Assembly (NCBI GenBank): GCA_030453295.1
Contig: JAKDKQ010000004.1
Location: 1-42,161, forward strand
DNA from: Janibacter sp.
GTDB lineage: Bacteria > Actinomycetota > Actinomycetes > Actinomycetales > Dermatophilaceae
Length of the DNA: 42,161 nt
Direction: 5' to 3'
Shown here piece after piece: positions 27,818 to 36,127 of the stretch (position 1 is the first letter of the stretch; the number at the start of each line of letters is the position of its first letter). The position numbers were made by a program, and so were the translations under genes. Below the pieces are notes generated by a model that did not search any database, was not told where the DNA came from, and saw nothing but the letters and a program-made list of their open reading frames with translations.

Positions 27818-27915
27818 GCCTCCGCCCGTGACTCGTGCGGTGGATCGCGATCCACGACATGAGTCAGGACCGGAGGCTCACCACAGCCTGCGGTCCTGAC
27901 TCATCTCGTGCGGGT
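27818..27915. repeat. REP/BIME-like locus 2: full palindrome (27818-27877) plus a third half-unit (27886-27915)
   Basis: Palindrome centred at 27847/27848 (TGGATCGCGATCCA); 27859-27872 / 27891-27904 forms a second perfect 14-bp-arm hairpin ATGAGTCAGGACCG/CGGTCCTGACTCAT. Confidence 0.87.
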
Positions 27916-27929
27916 TGGCGCCCAGCAGA

Positions 27930-29072
27930 TCAGCGCCCTGTCGGGGTGAGCCCCAGGCTGCGACCGGCGAGACCCCGTGAGCGGGTGGCCAGACCACGAG
28001 CGATGCCGCGCAGCGCGACTGCGGCGGCGCCGTCGGGGTTGGACAGCACGGCGGGGTCACCGTTGTCGGAGCCCTCGCGGAGCGAGACATCCAGCGGGAT
28101 CTGGCCGAGCAGCGGCACGTCGGCACCGACCGTGCGGGTGAGCGAGTCGGAGACGGCCTGACCGCCACCGGAGCCGAAGAGCTCCTGGCGTGATCCGTCA
28201 GGCATCTCGAGCCAGGACATGTTCTCGATGACGCCGACGAGGCGCTGGTGCGTCTGCATCGCGATCGAGCCGGCCCGCTCGGCGACCTCGGCAGCCGCCT
28301 GCTGCGGGGTGGTGACGATGATGATCTCGCTGTTGGGGATCAGCTGGGCGATGGAGATCGCGATGTCGCCGGTGCCCGGGGGCAGGTCGAGCAGGAGGAC
28401 GTCCAGGTCGCCCCAGAAGACATCACCGAGGAACTGCTGCAGCGCGCGGTGCAGCATCGGGCCGCGCCAGACGACGGGCTGGTTGCCGGGGACGAACATC
28501 CCGATCGAGATGACCTTCACCTCGGAGGCGATGGGCGGCAGGATCATGTCGTCGACCTGCGTCGGAGCGTGCGTGACGCCGAGCATGCGCGGGATGGAGA
28601 AGCCATAGATGTCGGCGTCGACGACGCCCACCTTGAGGCCCTCCTGCGCCAGCGCCGCGGCGAGGTTGGCGGTGATCGAGGACTTGCCGACACCGCCCTT
28701 GCCCGAGGCGATCGCGTAGACGCGAGTCAGCGAGCCGGGTTTGGCGAAGGGGATCTCCTTCTCCGCCTGGCCACCGCGCAGGTGGGTCTTGAGCTCGGCG
28801 CGTTGCTCGTCGTTCATCACGCCCAGCGTGACCTTGACGTCGGTGACGCCCTCGACGCCGAGCATCGCCTGGGTGGTGTCCTTGGTCAGGGTGTCCTTCA
28901 TGGGACAGCCGGAGACCGTGAGCAGGATGGTGACGGCGGCGAGGCCGCTGACGTCGACGGCGGCGGACTCGACCATGCCGAGCTCCGTGATGGGACGACG
29001 GATCTCAGGGTCGATGACCGTCTCGAGTGCGGCGCGCAGCTGCTCGTCGGTGATCGTGGGATGGGGAGCCAT
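27930..29072 (-). CDS. mrp: Mrp/ApbC-type P-loop Fe-S carrier ATPase with N-terminal DUF59 (MIP18) domain
   Basis: VYAIASGKGGVGKSSITANLAAALAQEGLKVGVVDADIYGFSIPRMLG; LLLDLPPGTGDIAISIAQLIPNSEIIIVTTPQ. Confidence 0.94.
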   Translation of the reverse strand: MAPHPTITDEQLRAALETVIDPEIRRPITELGMVESAAVDVSGLAAVTILLTVSGCPMKDTLTKDTTQAMLGVEGVTDVKVTLGVMNDEQRAELKTHLRGGQAEKEIPFAKPGSLTRVYAIASGKGGVGKSSITANLAAALAQEGLKVGVVDADIYGFSIPRMLGVTHAPTQVDDMILPPIASEVKVISIGMFVPGNQPVVWRGPMLHRALQQFLGDVFWGDLDVLLLDLPPGTGDIAISIAQLIPNSEIIIVTTPQQAAAEVAERAGSIAMQTHQRLVGVIENMSWLEMPDGSRQELFGSGGGQAVSDSLTRTVGADVPLLGQIPLDVSLREGSDNGDPAVLSNPDGAAAVALRGIARGLATRSRGLAGRSLGLTPTGR

Positions 29073-29120
29073 CCCTCCATGGTAGGTCGCGGCTCGGGGC
29101 CCGCTGACGAGAGGTTGGCC

Positions 29121-29657
29121 TCACTGCTCCGTGATCGGCTCGTCCTCGTCGCGACGGGTCACCTGCAGGCCCTTGCTCTCCATCTCCTCGAGCAGATCGC
29201 GCAGCTCGCTGCGGATGAAGTCGCGGGTCGCGGCGTCACGCAGCGCGATCCGCAGCGCGGCGACCTCACGGGTGAGGTACTCGGTGTCGGCCAGGGCCCG
29301 CTCGGCCTGCACCCGGTCCTGCTCCAGGGCGACGCGGTCGCGGTCGTCCTGGCGGTTCTGCGCGAGGAGGATCAGCGGGGCGGCGTAGGAGGCCTGCAGC
29401 GACAGGATGAGCGTCAGCAGGGTGTAGTTGAGCGAGCGGGGGTCGAACTGCGCGGACTCGGGCACGAAGGTGTTCCACGCCAGCCACACGACGACGAAGA
29501 GCGACATCCAGATGAGGAACCTGGGCGTGCCCATGAAGCGCGCGAACTTCTCCGAGATCACCCCGAAGGCCTCGGTGGAGAAGGCCGACGGGCGGCGGAT
29601 CAGCTGTCGACGCACCTCCTGCGGGGTGTCGACACGGCTCTGGCGGCGCTCAGTCAT
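29121..29657 (-). CDS. DUF1003 membrane protein
   Basis: FGVISEKFARFMGTPRFLIWMSLFVVVWLAWNTF...FDPRSLNYTLLTLILSLQASYAAPLILLAQNRQDDRDR. Confidence 0.88.
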   Translation of the reverse strand: MTERRQSRVDTPQEVRRQLIRRPSAFSTEAFGVISEKFARFMGTPRFLIWMSLFVVVWLAWNTFVPESAQFDPRSLNYTLLTLILSLQASYAAPLILLAQNRQDDRDRVALEQDRVQAERALADTEYLTREVAALRIALRDAATRDFIRSELRDLLEEMESKGLQVTRRDEDEPITEQ

Positions 29658-30930
29658 CGGTCACCTCGTGCCTCTCCTCGCGCCAGTCCTCCGGGAGGAT
29701 GTGGTCGAGGACGTCGTCGACCGTGACCACGCCGAGCAGGCGCTCCCCGTCGTCGACGACCGGTGCCGAGATGAGGTTGTAGGTCGCGAGCGTGCGGGTC
29801 ACGTGCCCGAGCGGGGCCTCCGGGCGAAGGGGGTCGATCGCCTTGTCGAGGTAGCGGCCGATGCTCTCGTGCGGAGGCTCGCGCAGCAGGCGCTGGATGT
29901 GGATCATGCCGAGGTACTTGCCGGTGGGGGTCTCCAGCGGCGGACGGCAGACATAGACGGTGGCCGCGAGCGCGGCGGTGATCTCCTCGCGGCGCACGAC
30001 CGCCAGGGCCTCCGCGACGGTGTCCTCGGGTGCGAGCACGACCGGCTCGGTGGTCATCAGACCACCGGCGGTGTTTTCGTCGTAGCTGAGCAGTCGGCGC
30101 AGCGGCTCGGCGTCGTCGGGCTTCATCAGCTGCAGCAGCGTCTCGGCCCGCTCGGGCGGCAGGACCGCGAGGAGGTCGGCCGCGTCGTCGGGGTCCATCG
30201 CCTCGAGGACGTCCACGGCGCGGGACTGGGTGAGCAGTCCGAGGATCTCGCCCTGGTCGTCGTCACCGAGCTCCTGGATGATGTCGGCCAGCCGGTCGTC
30301 GTCGAGGGCGGCGATGACGGCCTCGCGGCGCTCCGGGGTCAGGTCGATGACGACCTCGGCGAGGTCGGCGACCTTGAGGTCCTCGACGGACTCGAGCAGC
30401 TTGACCGCGGAGTGCTCGGCAGCACTCACCGATGCCGACAGGCCGGTGACGTCCTCCACGGGGACGGTGAAGGTCTCCCCCCTTCGCCGCACGAGCAGGC
30501 CCTTGCGTGACTGCCGGCCGCCGCGGACGAAGACCTTGGTCACCGACCAGTTGCGGTTGGCGGACTGCTCGACGCCGACGTCCTCGACGGTCGCCTCGAC
30601 CTGACCGTCGTCGGTGCGCACGGTGACCGGCCGCTCGAGCAGCTCGGCGAGCACCAAGGTCTCGGTGGCGCGCTGCTCGAAGCGGCGCATGTTGACCAGA
30701 CCGGTCGTGATGACCTGCCCACCCTCGACGGAGGTCACTCGGGTCATCGGGACGAAGACGCGGCGGCGCCCGGGTACCTCGACGACGAGTCCGATGACCC
30801 GGGGCCGTCGTGAGGGGGAGAAGGTGACGACGACGTCGCGGACCCGGCCCACCTGGTCGCCGAGCGGGTCGAAGACATTGAGGCTCGCCAGGCGGGCGAC
30901 GAAGAACCGGGAGGGAGCACTCACCATCAC
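29650..30930 (-). CDS. MgtE N-terminal / CBS / PRC-barrel domain protein
   Basis: DPDDAADLLAVLPPERAETLLQLMKPDDAEPLRRLLSYDENTAGGLMTTEPV (MgtE_N) plus paired CBS text. Confidence 0.88.
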   Translation of the reverse strand: MMVSAPSRFFVARLASLNVFDPLGDQVGRVRDVVVTFSPSRRPRVIGLVVEVPGRRRVFVPMTRVTSVEGGQVITTGLVNMRRFEQRATETLVLAELLERPVTVRTDDGQVEATVEDVGVEQSANRNWSVTKVFVRGGRQSRKGLLVRRRGETFTVPVEDVTGLSASVSAAEHSAVKLLESVEDLKVADLAEVVIDLTPERREAVIAALDDDRLADIIQELGDDDQGEILGLLTQSRAVDVLEAMDPDDAADLLAVLPPERAETLLQLMKPDDAEPLRRLLSYDENTAGGLMTTEPVVLAPEDTVAEALAVVRREEITAALAATVYVCRPPLETPTGKYLGMIHIQRLLREPPHESIGRYLDKAIDPLRPEAPLGHVTRTLATYNLISAPVVDDGERLLGVVTVDDVLDHILPEDWREERHEVTDD

Positions 30931-30959
30931 AGACTAACGGCGGGGGAGGTCCCCGCCGG

Positions 30960-31472
30960 TCAGCCTCGGCGGCCGCGTCCGCCGAGATGCCACGGACGCC
31001 GCACGGGGGTGCCTGCGGCTCCGACCGTGACGGGAGCGGCGGCTCGGTCGGAGCCCTCGGGGCCGGGATGCCCGGGGGACTGGACCGGTGCGCCGAAGGG
31101 GGCGAGCAGCCAGATCGTCGACGTGGCCCGCCAGCTGTCCACGAGGCCCGGGGGAGCGTTGAGCCGCTTGGCGAGCAGGGCCGATGCGGCCGGGTCCCAC
31201 CACGCGTTGTCCGGGGTGAGCAGCTGGGCGCGCGCACGCAGCGTGAGCAGCCGGCCACCGTCGCCCTTGCTGCGGAGCACGACCTCGAGCCGCTCGGGGA
31301 GGGGGCCGACGTCGGCCTCCTGGCCGCCGGAGACGAGCAGGATCTGGCCGTCGAGCTCGTCGGTGCCGATCGCATACCAGGTGAGGCGCTCGCCACCGGC
31401 CAGGCGTAGCCACAGCACCCCCGACTTGCTCAGGGCCTCCGCCGTCAGGGCGGAGAGGTTGACCTCGCTCAT
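30960..31472 (-). CDS. Conserved hypothetical protein
   Basis: 171-aa ORF; TAGTGT-N7-ATG leaderless-type start. Confidence 0.65.
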   Translation of the reverse strand: MSEVNLSALTAEALSKSGVLWLRLAGGERLTWYAIGTDELDGQILLVSGGQEADVGPLPERLEVVLRSKGDGGRLLTLRARAQLLTPDNAWWDPAASALLAKRLNAPPGLVDSWRATSTIWLLAPFGAPVQSPGHPGPEGSDRAAAPVTVGAAGTPVRRPWHLGGRGRRG

Positions 31473-31513
31473 GGTGGCCACACTAGACCGGGATCCAGCC
31501 AATCTCGGGGGTC

Positions 31514-31553
31514 CACGGGGGCGCAGGTCGCGTAGCGACCGTGAGCCCCCGTG
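31514..31553. promoter_or_regulatory. Bipartite hairpin upstream of the malyl-CoA lyase-like gene
   Basis: CACGGGGGC / GCCCCCGTG outer arms with inner GGTCGC-GTA-GCGACC. Confidence 0.55.
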
Positions 31554-31609
31554 CGTTAGGTTTCGCGGAGATCCCCCCTTCGCTCCCCCTGAGAGGACTC
31601 GAGCCACAC

Positions 31610-32680
31610 ATGCGCAGTGCCAAGGACTTCTTCACCCCGCTGGCCGTCGGTGCCCCCACGCCCGTCCGCGAGGTGCCCGCCCGCCCCAGCCGGATGATCC
31701 ACTTCTTCGACCCCAGCAACGAAAAGATGGCGGCCAAGGTCCCTGCCATGGTCGGCGTCTCCGACGTGCTGCTGGGCAACCTCGAGGATGCCGTCGTCGC
31801 GGACAAGAAGGAGGCGGCCCGCGCCGGTCTGGTCAAGATCGCCAAGGAGGTCGACTTCGGTGAGCACACCCAGCTGTGGACCCGCGTCAACGCCCTCGAC
31901 AGCCCGTGGGTCCTCGACGACCTGACCACCCTCGTGACCGAGGTCGGCGACAAGCTCGACGTCATCATGGTCCCCAAGGTCCAGGGCCCCGAGGACATCC
32001 ACTACGTCGACCGGCTCCTCGCCCAGCTCGAGGCGAAGGGGGGCGTCCAGCGCCCGATCATGATCCACGCGATCCTCGAGACGGCTCGCGGTGTCGCCAA
32101 TGTCGAGGCGATCGCCGGTGCGAGCCCGCGGATGCAGGGCATCTCGCTCGGCCCGGCCGACCTCGCGGCCGACCGTCGGATGAAGACCACCCGCGTCGGT
32201 GGCGGCCACCCCGGCTACCTCGTGCGTCAGGACCCGACCAAGGGCACCGACGGCACCCCGGACTACCAGGGCCAGCGCACCGTCTTCCAGCAGGACCTGT
32301 GGCACTACACGATCTCCCGCATGGTCGACGCCTGCGCGATGCACGGGATCTTCCCCTTCTACGGTCCCTTCGGCGACATCAAGGACGTCGTCGCTTGCGA
32401 GGACCAGTTCCGCAACGCCTTCCTCCTCGGCTGCGTCGGCGCCTGGAGCCTGCACCCGGTGCAGATCGAGATCGCCAAGCGGGTCTTCAGCCCCTCCGCG
32501 GAGGACGTCGCGCACGCCCGCCGCGTCAAGGAGGCCATGCCCGACGGCGCGGGTGCGGTGATGATCGACGGCAAGATGGAGGACGACGCCTCCTGGAAGC
32601 AGTGCATGGTCATCCTCGAGCTCGCCGAGCGGCTGTCCGCCAACGACCCGGAGCTCGCCGAGCTCTACGCGAAGGCCTGA
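31610..32680 (+). CDS. HpcH/HpaI aldolase, L-malyl-CoA/beta-methylmalyl-CoA lyase-like
   Basis: [92 protein letters not shown]. Confidence 0.87.
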   Translation: MRSAKDFFTPLAVGAPTPVREVPARPSRMIHFFDPSNEKMAAKVPAMVGVSDVLLGNLEDAVVADKKEAARAGLVKIAKEVDFGEHTQLWTRVNALDSPWVLDDLTTLVTEVGDKLDVIMVPKVQGPEDIHYVDRLLAQLEAKGGVQRPIMIHAILETARGVANVEAIAGASPRMQGISLGPADLAADRRMKTTRVGGGHPGYLVRQDPTKGTDGTPDYQGQRTVFQQDLWHYTISRMVDACAMHGIFPFYGPFGDIKDVVACEDQFRNAFLLGCVGAWSLHPVQIEIAKRVFSPSAEDVAHARRVKEAMPDGAGAVMIDGKMEDDASWKQCMVILELAERLSANDPELAELYAKA

Positions 32681-32683
32681 GTC

Positions 32684-33553
32684 ATGACCGAGAGCACCTA
32701 CACCCCCCGCCGCTCGGTCCTCTACATGCCGAGCTCCAACGCCCGTGCGCTGGACAAGGCCAAGACCCTCCCGGTCGACGCCCTGATCCTCGACCTCGAG
32801 GACGCCGTCGGTCCCGACGACAAGCCCGCTGCGCGCGAGGCCGCCTGCGCCGCAGTGCAGTCCGGTGAGTACGGCGATCGTGAGCTGACGATCCGGGTCA
32901 ACGGCATCGGCACCCAGTGGCACGACGAGGACATCGCGGCCGCGTCGAAGGCCGGTCCGCACGGCATCGTCGTGCCCAAGGTCAACTCGGCCGACGAGGT
33001 GCGTCAGCTCGTCGCGGCGATGGAGGCCGCCGGCGCCCCCGAGCACACCAAGCTCTGGGCGATGATCGAGACGCCCGCCGCGATCTTCAACATCCGCGAG
33101 ATCGCCCAGGCCTCTGACCGCCTCGTCGCCTTCGTCATGGGGACCAACGACCTGGTCAAGGAGCTGCAGGCCGACCACGTCCCCGGGCGCGCCCCCCTTC
33201 TCACTGCTCTGTCGTGGTCGCTCCTGGCGGCACGTGAGGCCGGCATCGCGGTCCTCGACGGCGTGTACAACGCGGTCAAGGACCTCGAGGGCTTCACCGC
33301 GGAGTGCGAGCAGGGTCGCGACATGGGCTTCGACGGCAAGACCCTGATCCACCCCGGTCAGGTCGAGGTCTGCAACACGACCTTCGCCCCGAGCCCGGAG
33401 GCCGTGGAGGAGGCGCAGGGGATCCTGCAGGCGTGGGAGGAGGGCGCCGGCAAGGGCGTCGTCACCCACAACGGCAAGATGATCGAGAACCTGCACGTCG
33501 ACATCGCGCGACGGGTGCTCGCGACGCACGAGGCGATCACTGCACGCTCGTGA
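32684..33553 (+). CDS. HpcH/HpaI (CitE-like) CoA-ester lyase
   Basis: RRSVLYMPSSNARALDKAKTLPVDALILDLEDAVGPDDKPAAREAA; LWAMIETPAAIFNIREIA; GFDGKTLIHPGQV. Confidence 0.9.
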   Translation: MTESTYTPRRSVLYMPSSNARALDKAKTLPVDALILDLEDAVGPDDKPAAREAACAAVQSGEYGDRELTIRVNGIGTQWHDEDIAAASKAGPHGIVVPKVNSADEVRQLVAAMEAAGAPEHTKLWAMIETPAAIFNIREIAQASDRLVAFVMGTNDLVKELQADHVPGRAPLLTALSWSLLAAREAGIAVLDGVYNAVKDLEGFTAECEQGRDMGFDGKTLIHPGQVEVCNTTFAPSPEAVEEAQGILQAWEEGAGKGVVTHNGKMIENLHVDIARRVLATHEAITARS

Positions 33554-33570
33554 TCTGAGAGCTGTCGAAG

Positions 33571-33622
33571 GCCCCCTCCGGCCTGCACGTGAGACCCCTC
33601 GAGGGGGCGCCTCGGAGGGGGC
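33571..33622 (+). terminator. Inverted repeat downstream of the CitE-like gene
   Basis: GCCCCCTCCG (33571-33580) / CGGAGGGGGC (33613-33622). Confidence 0.4.
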
Positions 33623-33670
33623 GGATCGCCGTTCGTCCACAACCTGGCCACGATGCGGTGCCGGTGGGCC

Positions 33671-33772
33671 TAAGATCTTTCACATCTCGGGCAACCACAG
33701 CAGTGTGTGGCGCGTCTGAGGGGGCAAGGAGAGCTTCAGGGGGCTCTCCACGGAGGATAAGGAAAACTGCAG
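33671..33772 (+). promoter_or_regulatory. Putative promoter (TAAGAT) and structured 5' leader of the L,D-transpeptidase gene
   Basis: TAAGAT -10-like at 33671; hairpins CCACA-gcagtg-TGTGG (33695-33710) and GGAGAGC-N8-GCTCTCC (33728-33749). Confidence 0.45.
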
Positions 33773-34729
33773 ATGAGCACCTACTCAGCACGTCATGCCA
33801 CGGTCGAGGTGGAGGCATCGCCTCAGCGTCGACTGCTCATGCGCGGCAGCCTCGCCACGGCCGCTGCCACAGCCATCGCGGGCGTGGGTTTCATGACCCC
33901 GGCCGCAGCCACGCCGATCCACCCCACCATCAGGCTGGGCAGCCGCAATGTCTATGTGCGTGAGCTGCAGCTCAAGCTGAGGGCCGGTGGGTACTCGCCC
34001 GGTGTTGCCGACGGCATCTTCGGCTCCATGACCCGCTCGGCGCTGATGGCGATGCAGCGCGACTACCACCTCGTCGTGGACGGCATCTGCGGCGGCAACA
34101 CGTGGAACGTCGTCCACAAGTTGGGCTCCTCCACGCCGCCGTCCGACCCGCCGCCGACGACCACCACGACGCTGCGACCGGGCGACCGGGGCAGCGACGT
34201 CAAGGCGCTCCAGGTGCGGTTGCTCAAGCAGGGCTACTGGCACTCCGGCAGCGACGGCGTCTACGGCCAGACCACGCAGCAGGCTGTCATGGCCGTGCAA
34301 AAGGTCTACCGCCTGCCGCGCACCGGCGTGGCGGACCCGGCGACGCGAGCCCAGATCGATCGGATGGGCCGCAAGGTGCCGCGCGATCGCAGCGGGACCG
34401 TCATCGAGATCGAGCTCGATCGCCAGATCATGCTCTTCGTGGTCAACGGCCGCACCAAGTGGGTCTTCAACACCAGCACGGGAGCGGCCGGTTGGCGCAC
34501 CCCGCGTGGCAAGTTCAGGATCTTCCGCCAGATCAACGGGATGCGGTACGCCCCGCTCGGCGAGCTGTGGCGACCGAAGTACTTCAATGGCGGCATCGCC
34601 CTGCACGGCTCGCCGTCGATCCCCGCCTACGCGGCCTCGCACGGCTGCGCGCGCCTGTCCAACGCCGCGATCAACTACGTCTGGAGCTCCGGCCTGGCCC
34701 CCATCGGCCACCGGGTCTGGGTCTACTGA
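33773..34729 (+). CDS. L,D-transpeptidase (YkuD) with two N-terminal peptidoglycan-binding domains
   Basis: Two PG_binding_1 repeats (LGSRNVYVRELQLKLRAGGYSPGVADGIFGSMT; LRPGDRGSDVKALQVRLLKQGYWHSGSDGVYGQTT); catalytic GGIALHGSPSIPAYAASHGCARLSN. Confidence 0.92.
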   Translation: MSTYSARHATVEVEASPQRRLLMRGSLATAAATAIAGVGFMTPAAATPIHPTIRLGSRNVYVRELQLKLRAGGYSPGVADGIFGSMTRSALMAMQRDYHLVVDGICGGNTWNVVHKLGSSTPPSDPPPTTTTTLRPGDRGSDVKALQVRLLKQGYWHSGSDGVYGQTTQQAVMAVQKVYRLPRTGVADPATRAQIDRMGRKVPRDRSGTVIEIELDRQIMLFVVNGRTKWVFNTSTGAAGWRTPRGKFRIFRQINGMRYAPLGELWRPKYFNGGIALHGSPSIPAYAASHGCARLSNAAINYVWSSGLAPIGHRVWVY

Positions 34730-34744
34730 GCCACGGACAGCACG

Positions 34745-34781
34745 GACGAGGGGGATGAGCCGCGGCTCATCCCCCTTCGTC
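34745..34781. terminator. Intrinsic terminator hairpin after the L,D-transpeptidase gene
   Basis: GACGAGGGGGATGAGCC-GC-GGCTCATCCCCCTTCGTC, ~17-bp stem with one bulge. Confidence 0.75.
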
Positions 34782-34910
34782 ATGTCTCGAGGGTGTGGTG
34801 CCACCACGTCAGGGCGTGGCCGAGGACACCCGCGGACACCGTGGCGGGAGGAGGTGCGCGCTGGGATACTGGGGCCAAAGCCACACACCCCGAACAACGA
34901 AGGTGGACGC

Positions 34911-36110
34911 ATGTCCCGACTGCAGACGACCGACGGACTCACCGAGGAGCAGCAGGACCTGCTCAAGCTGGTCAAGGAGTTCGTCGACGAGCAGATCATC
35001 CCCGTCGCGCAGGAGCTCGAGCACGCCGACGAGTACCCGCAGAAGATCGTCGACCAGATGAAGGAGATGGGGATCTTCGGTCTGATGATCCCCGAGGAGT
35101 TCGGCGGTCTCGGCGAGTCGCTGCTGACCTACGCGCTGTGCGTCGAGGAGATCGCGCGCGGCTGGATGCCGGTCTCGGGCATCATCAACACCCACTTCAT
35201 CGTGGCGTACATGATCCTCAAGCACGGCACGCAGGAGCAGAAGCAGCACTACCTGCCCAAGATGGCCACCGGTGAGATCCGCGGCGCCTTCTCGATGAGC
35301 GAGCCGGCGCTCGGCTCCGATGTCTCCGCCATCAAGACCAAGGCCGTCAAGGGTGAGGGTGACGAGTGGGTCATCAACGGTCAGAAGATGTGGCTGACCA
35401 ACGGTGGCTCCGCCAACCTCGTGGCCGTCCTGTGCCGCACCGACACCGGTGCCGAGGGGCCGTACAAGAACATGTCGACCTTCCTCATCGACAAGACCGA
35501 GGGCTTCGGCGAGACCGCGCAGGGCGTCACCGTCCCCGGCAAGATCGAGAAGATGGGCTACAAGGGTGTCGACACCACCGAGCTGATCTTCGACAACCAC
35601 AAGACGACCACCGCACAGCTCCTCGGCGGCGAGCCCGGCAAGGGCTTCTACCAGATGATGGACGGCGTCGAGGTCGGTCGCGTCAACGTCGCCTCGCGGG
35701 CCTGCGGCCTGATGATGCGCGCCTTCGAGCTGGGCATCGAGTACGCCCAGCAGCGCGAGACCTTCGGCAAGAAGATCATCGACCACCAGGGCATCCTCTT
35801 CCGCATCGCCGACATGGCGGCCAAGGTCGAGGCCGGCCACCAGCTGATGGTCAAGGCCGCCCGCCTGAAGGACAAGGGCGAGCGCAACGACCTCGAGGCC
35901 GGCATCGCGAAGTACATGGCCGCCGAGTACTGCGCCGACGTCGTCGAGCAGTCCTTCCGCATCCACGGTGGCTTCGGCTACACCAAGGAGTACGAGATCG
36001 AGCGCCTCTACCGCGAGGCCCCGATGCTGCTCATCGGTGAGGGCACGGCTGAGATCCAGAAGATGATCATCGGCAAGTCGATCTTGAAGGACTACCCGCT
36101 CAAGGGCTGA
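34911..36110 (+). CDS. Acyl-CoA dehydrogenase
   Basis: AFSMSEPALGSDVSAIKTKA, WVINGQKMWLTNGGSANLVAVL, YAQQRETFGKKIIDHQGILFRIADMA, GGFGYTKEYEIERLYREA. Confidence 0.94.
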   Translation: MSRLQTTDGLTEEQQDLLKLVKEFVDEQIIPVAQELEHADEYPQKIVDQMKEMGIFGLMIPEEFGGLGESLLTYALCVEEIARGWMPVSGIINTHFIVAYMILKHGTQEQKQHYLPKMATGEIRGAFSMSEPALGSDVSAIKTKAVKGEGDEWVINGQKMWLTNGGSANLVAVLCRTDTGAEGPYKNMSTFLIDKTEGFGETAQGVTVPGKIEKMGYKGVDTTELIFDNHKTTTAQLLGGEPGKGFYQMMDGVEVGRVNVASRACGLMMRAFELGIEYAQQRETFGKKIIDHQGILFRIADMAAKVEAGHQLMVKAARLKDKGERNDLEAGIAKYMAAEYCADVVEQSFRIHGGFGYTKEYEIERLYREAPMLLIGEGTAEIQKMIIGKSILKDYPLKG

Positions 36111-36119
36111 TCCTCGGGA

Positions 36120-36127
36120 CGAAAAGG
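36120..36127 (+). repeat. 8-bp target site duplication, left copy CGAAAAGG
   Basis: Identical to 37552-37559 on the other side of the IS. Confidence 0.9.

Noticed and set aside
31556-33640. 694-aa minus-strand ORF opposite the two HpcH/HpaI lyases
   Set aside because: Antisense shadow of two confidently assigned CDSs.
33671-33772. ydaO/c-di-AMP riboswitch upstream of the L,D-transpeptidase
   Set aside because: The leader is short and I could not match the conserved core; reported only as an unclassified structured leader.
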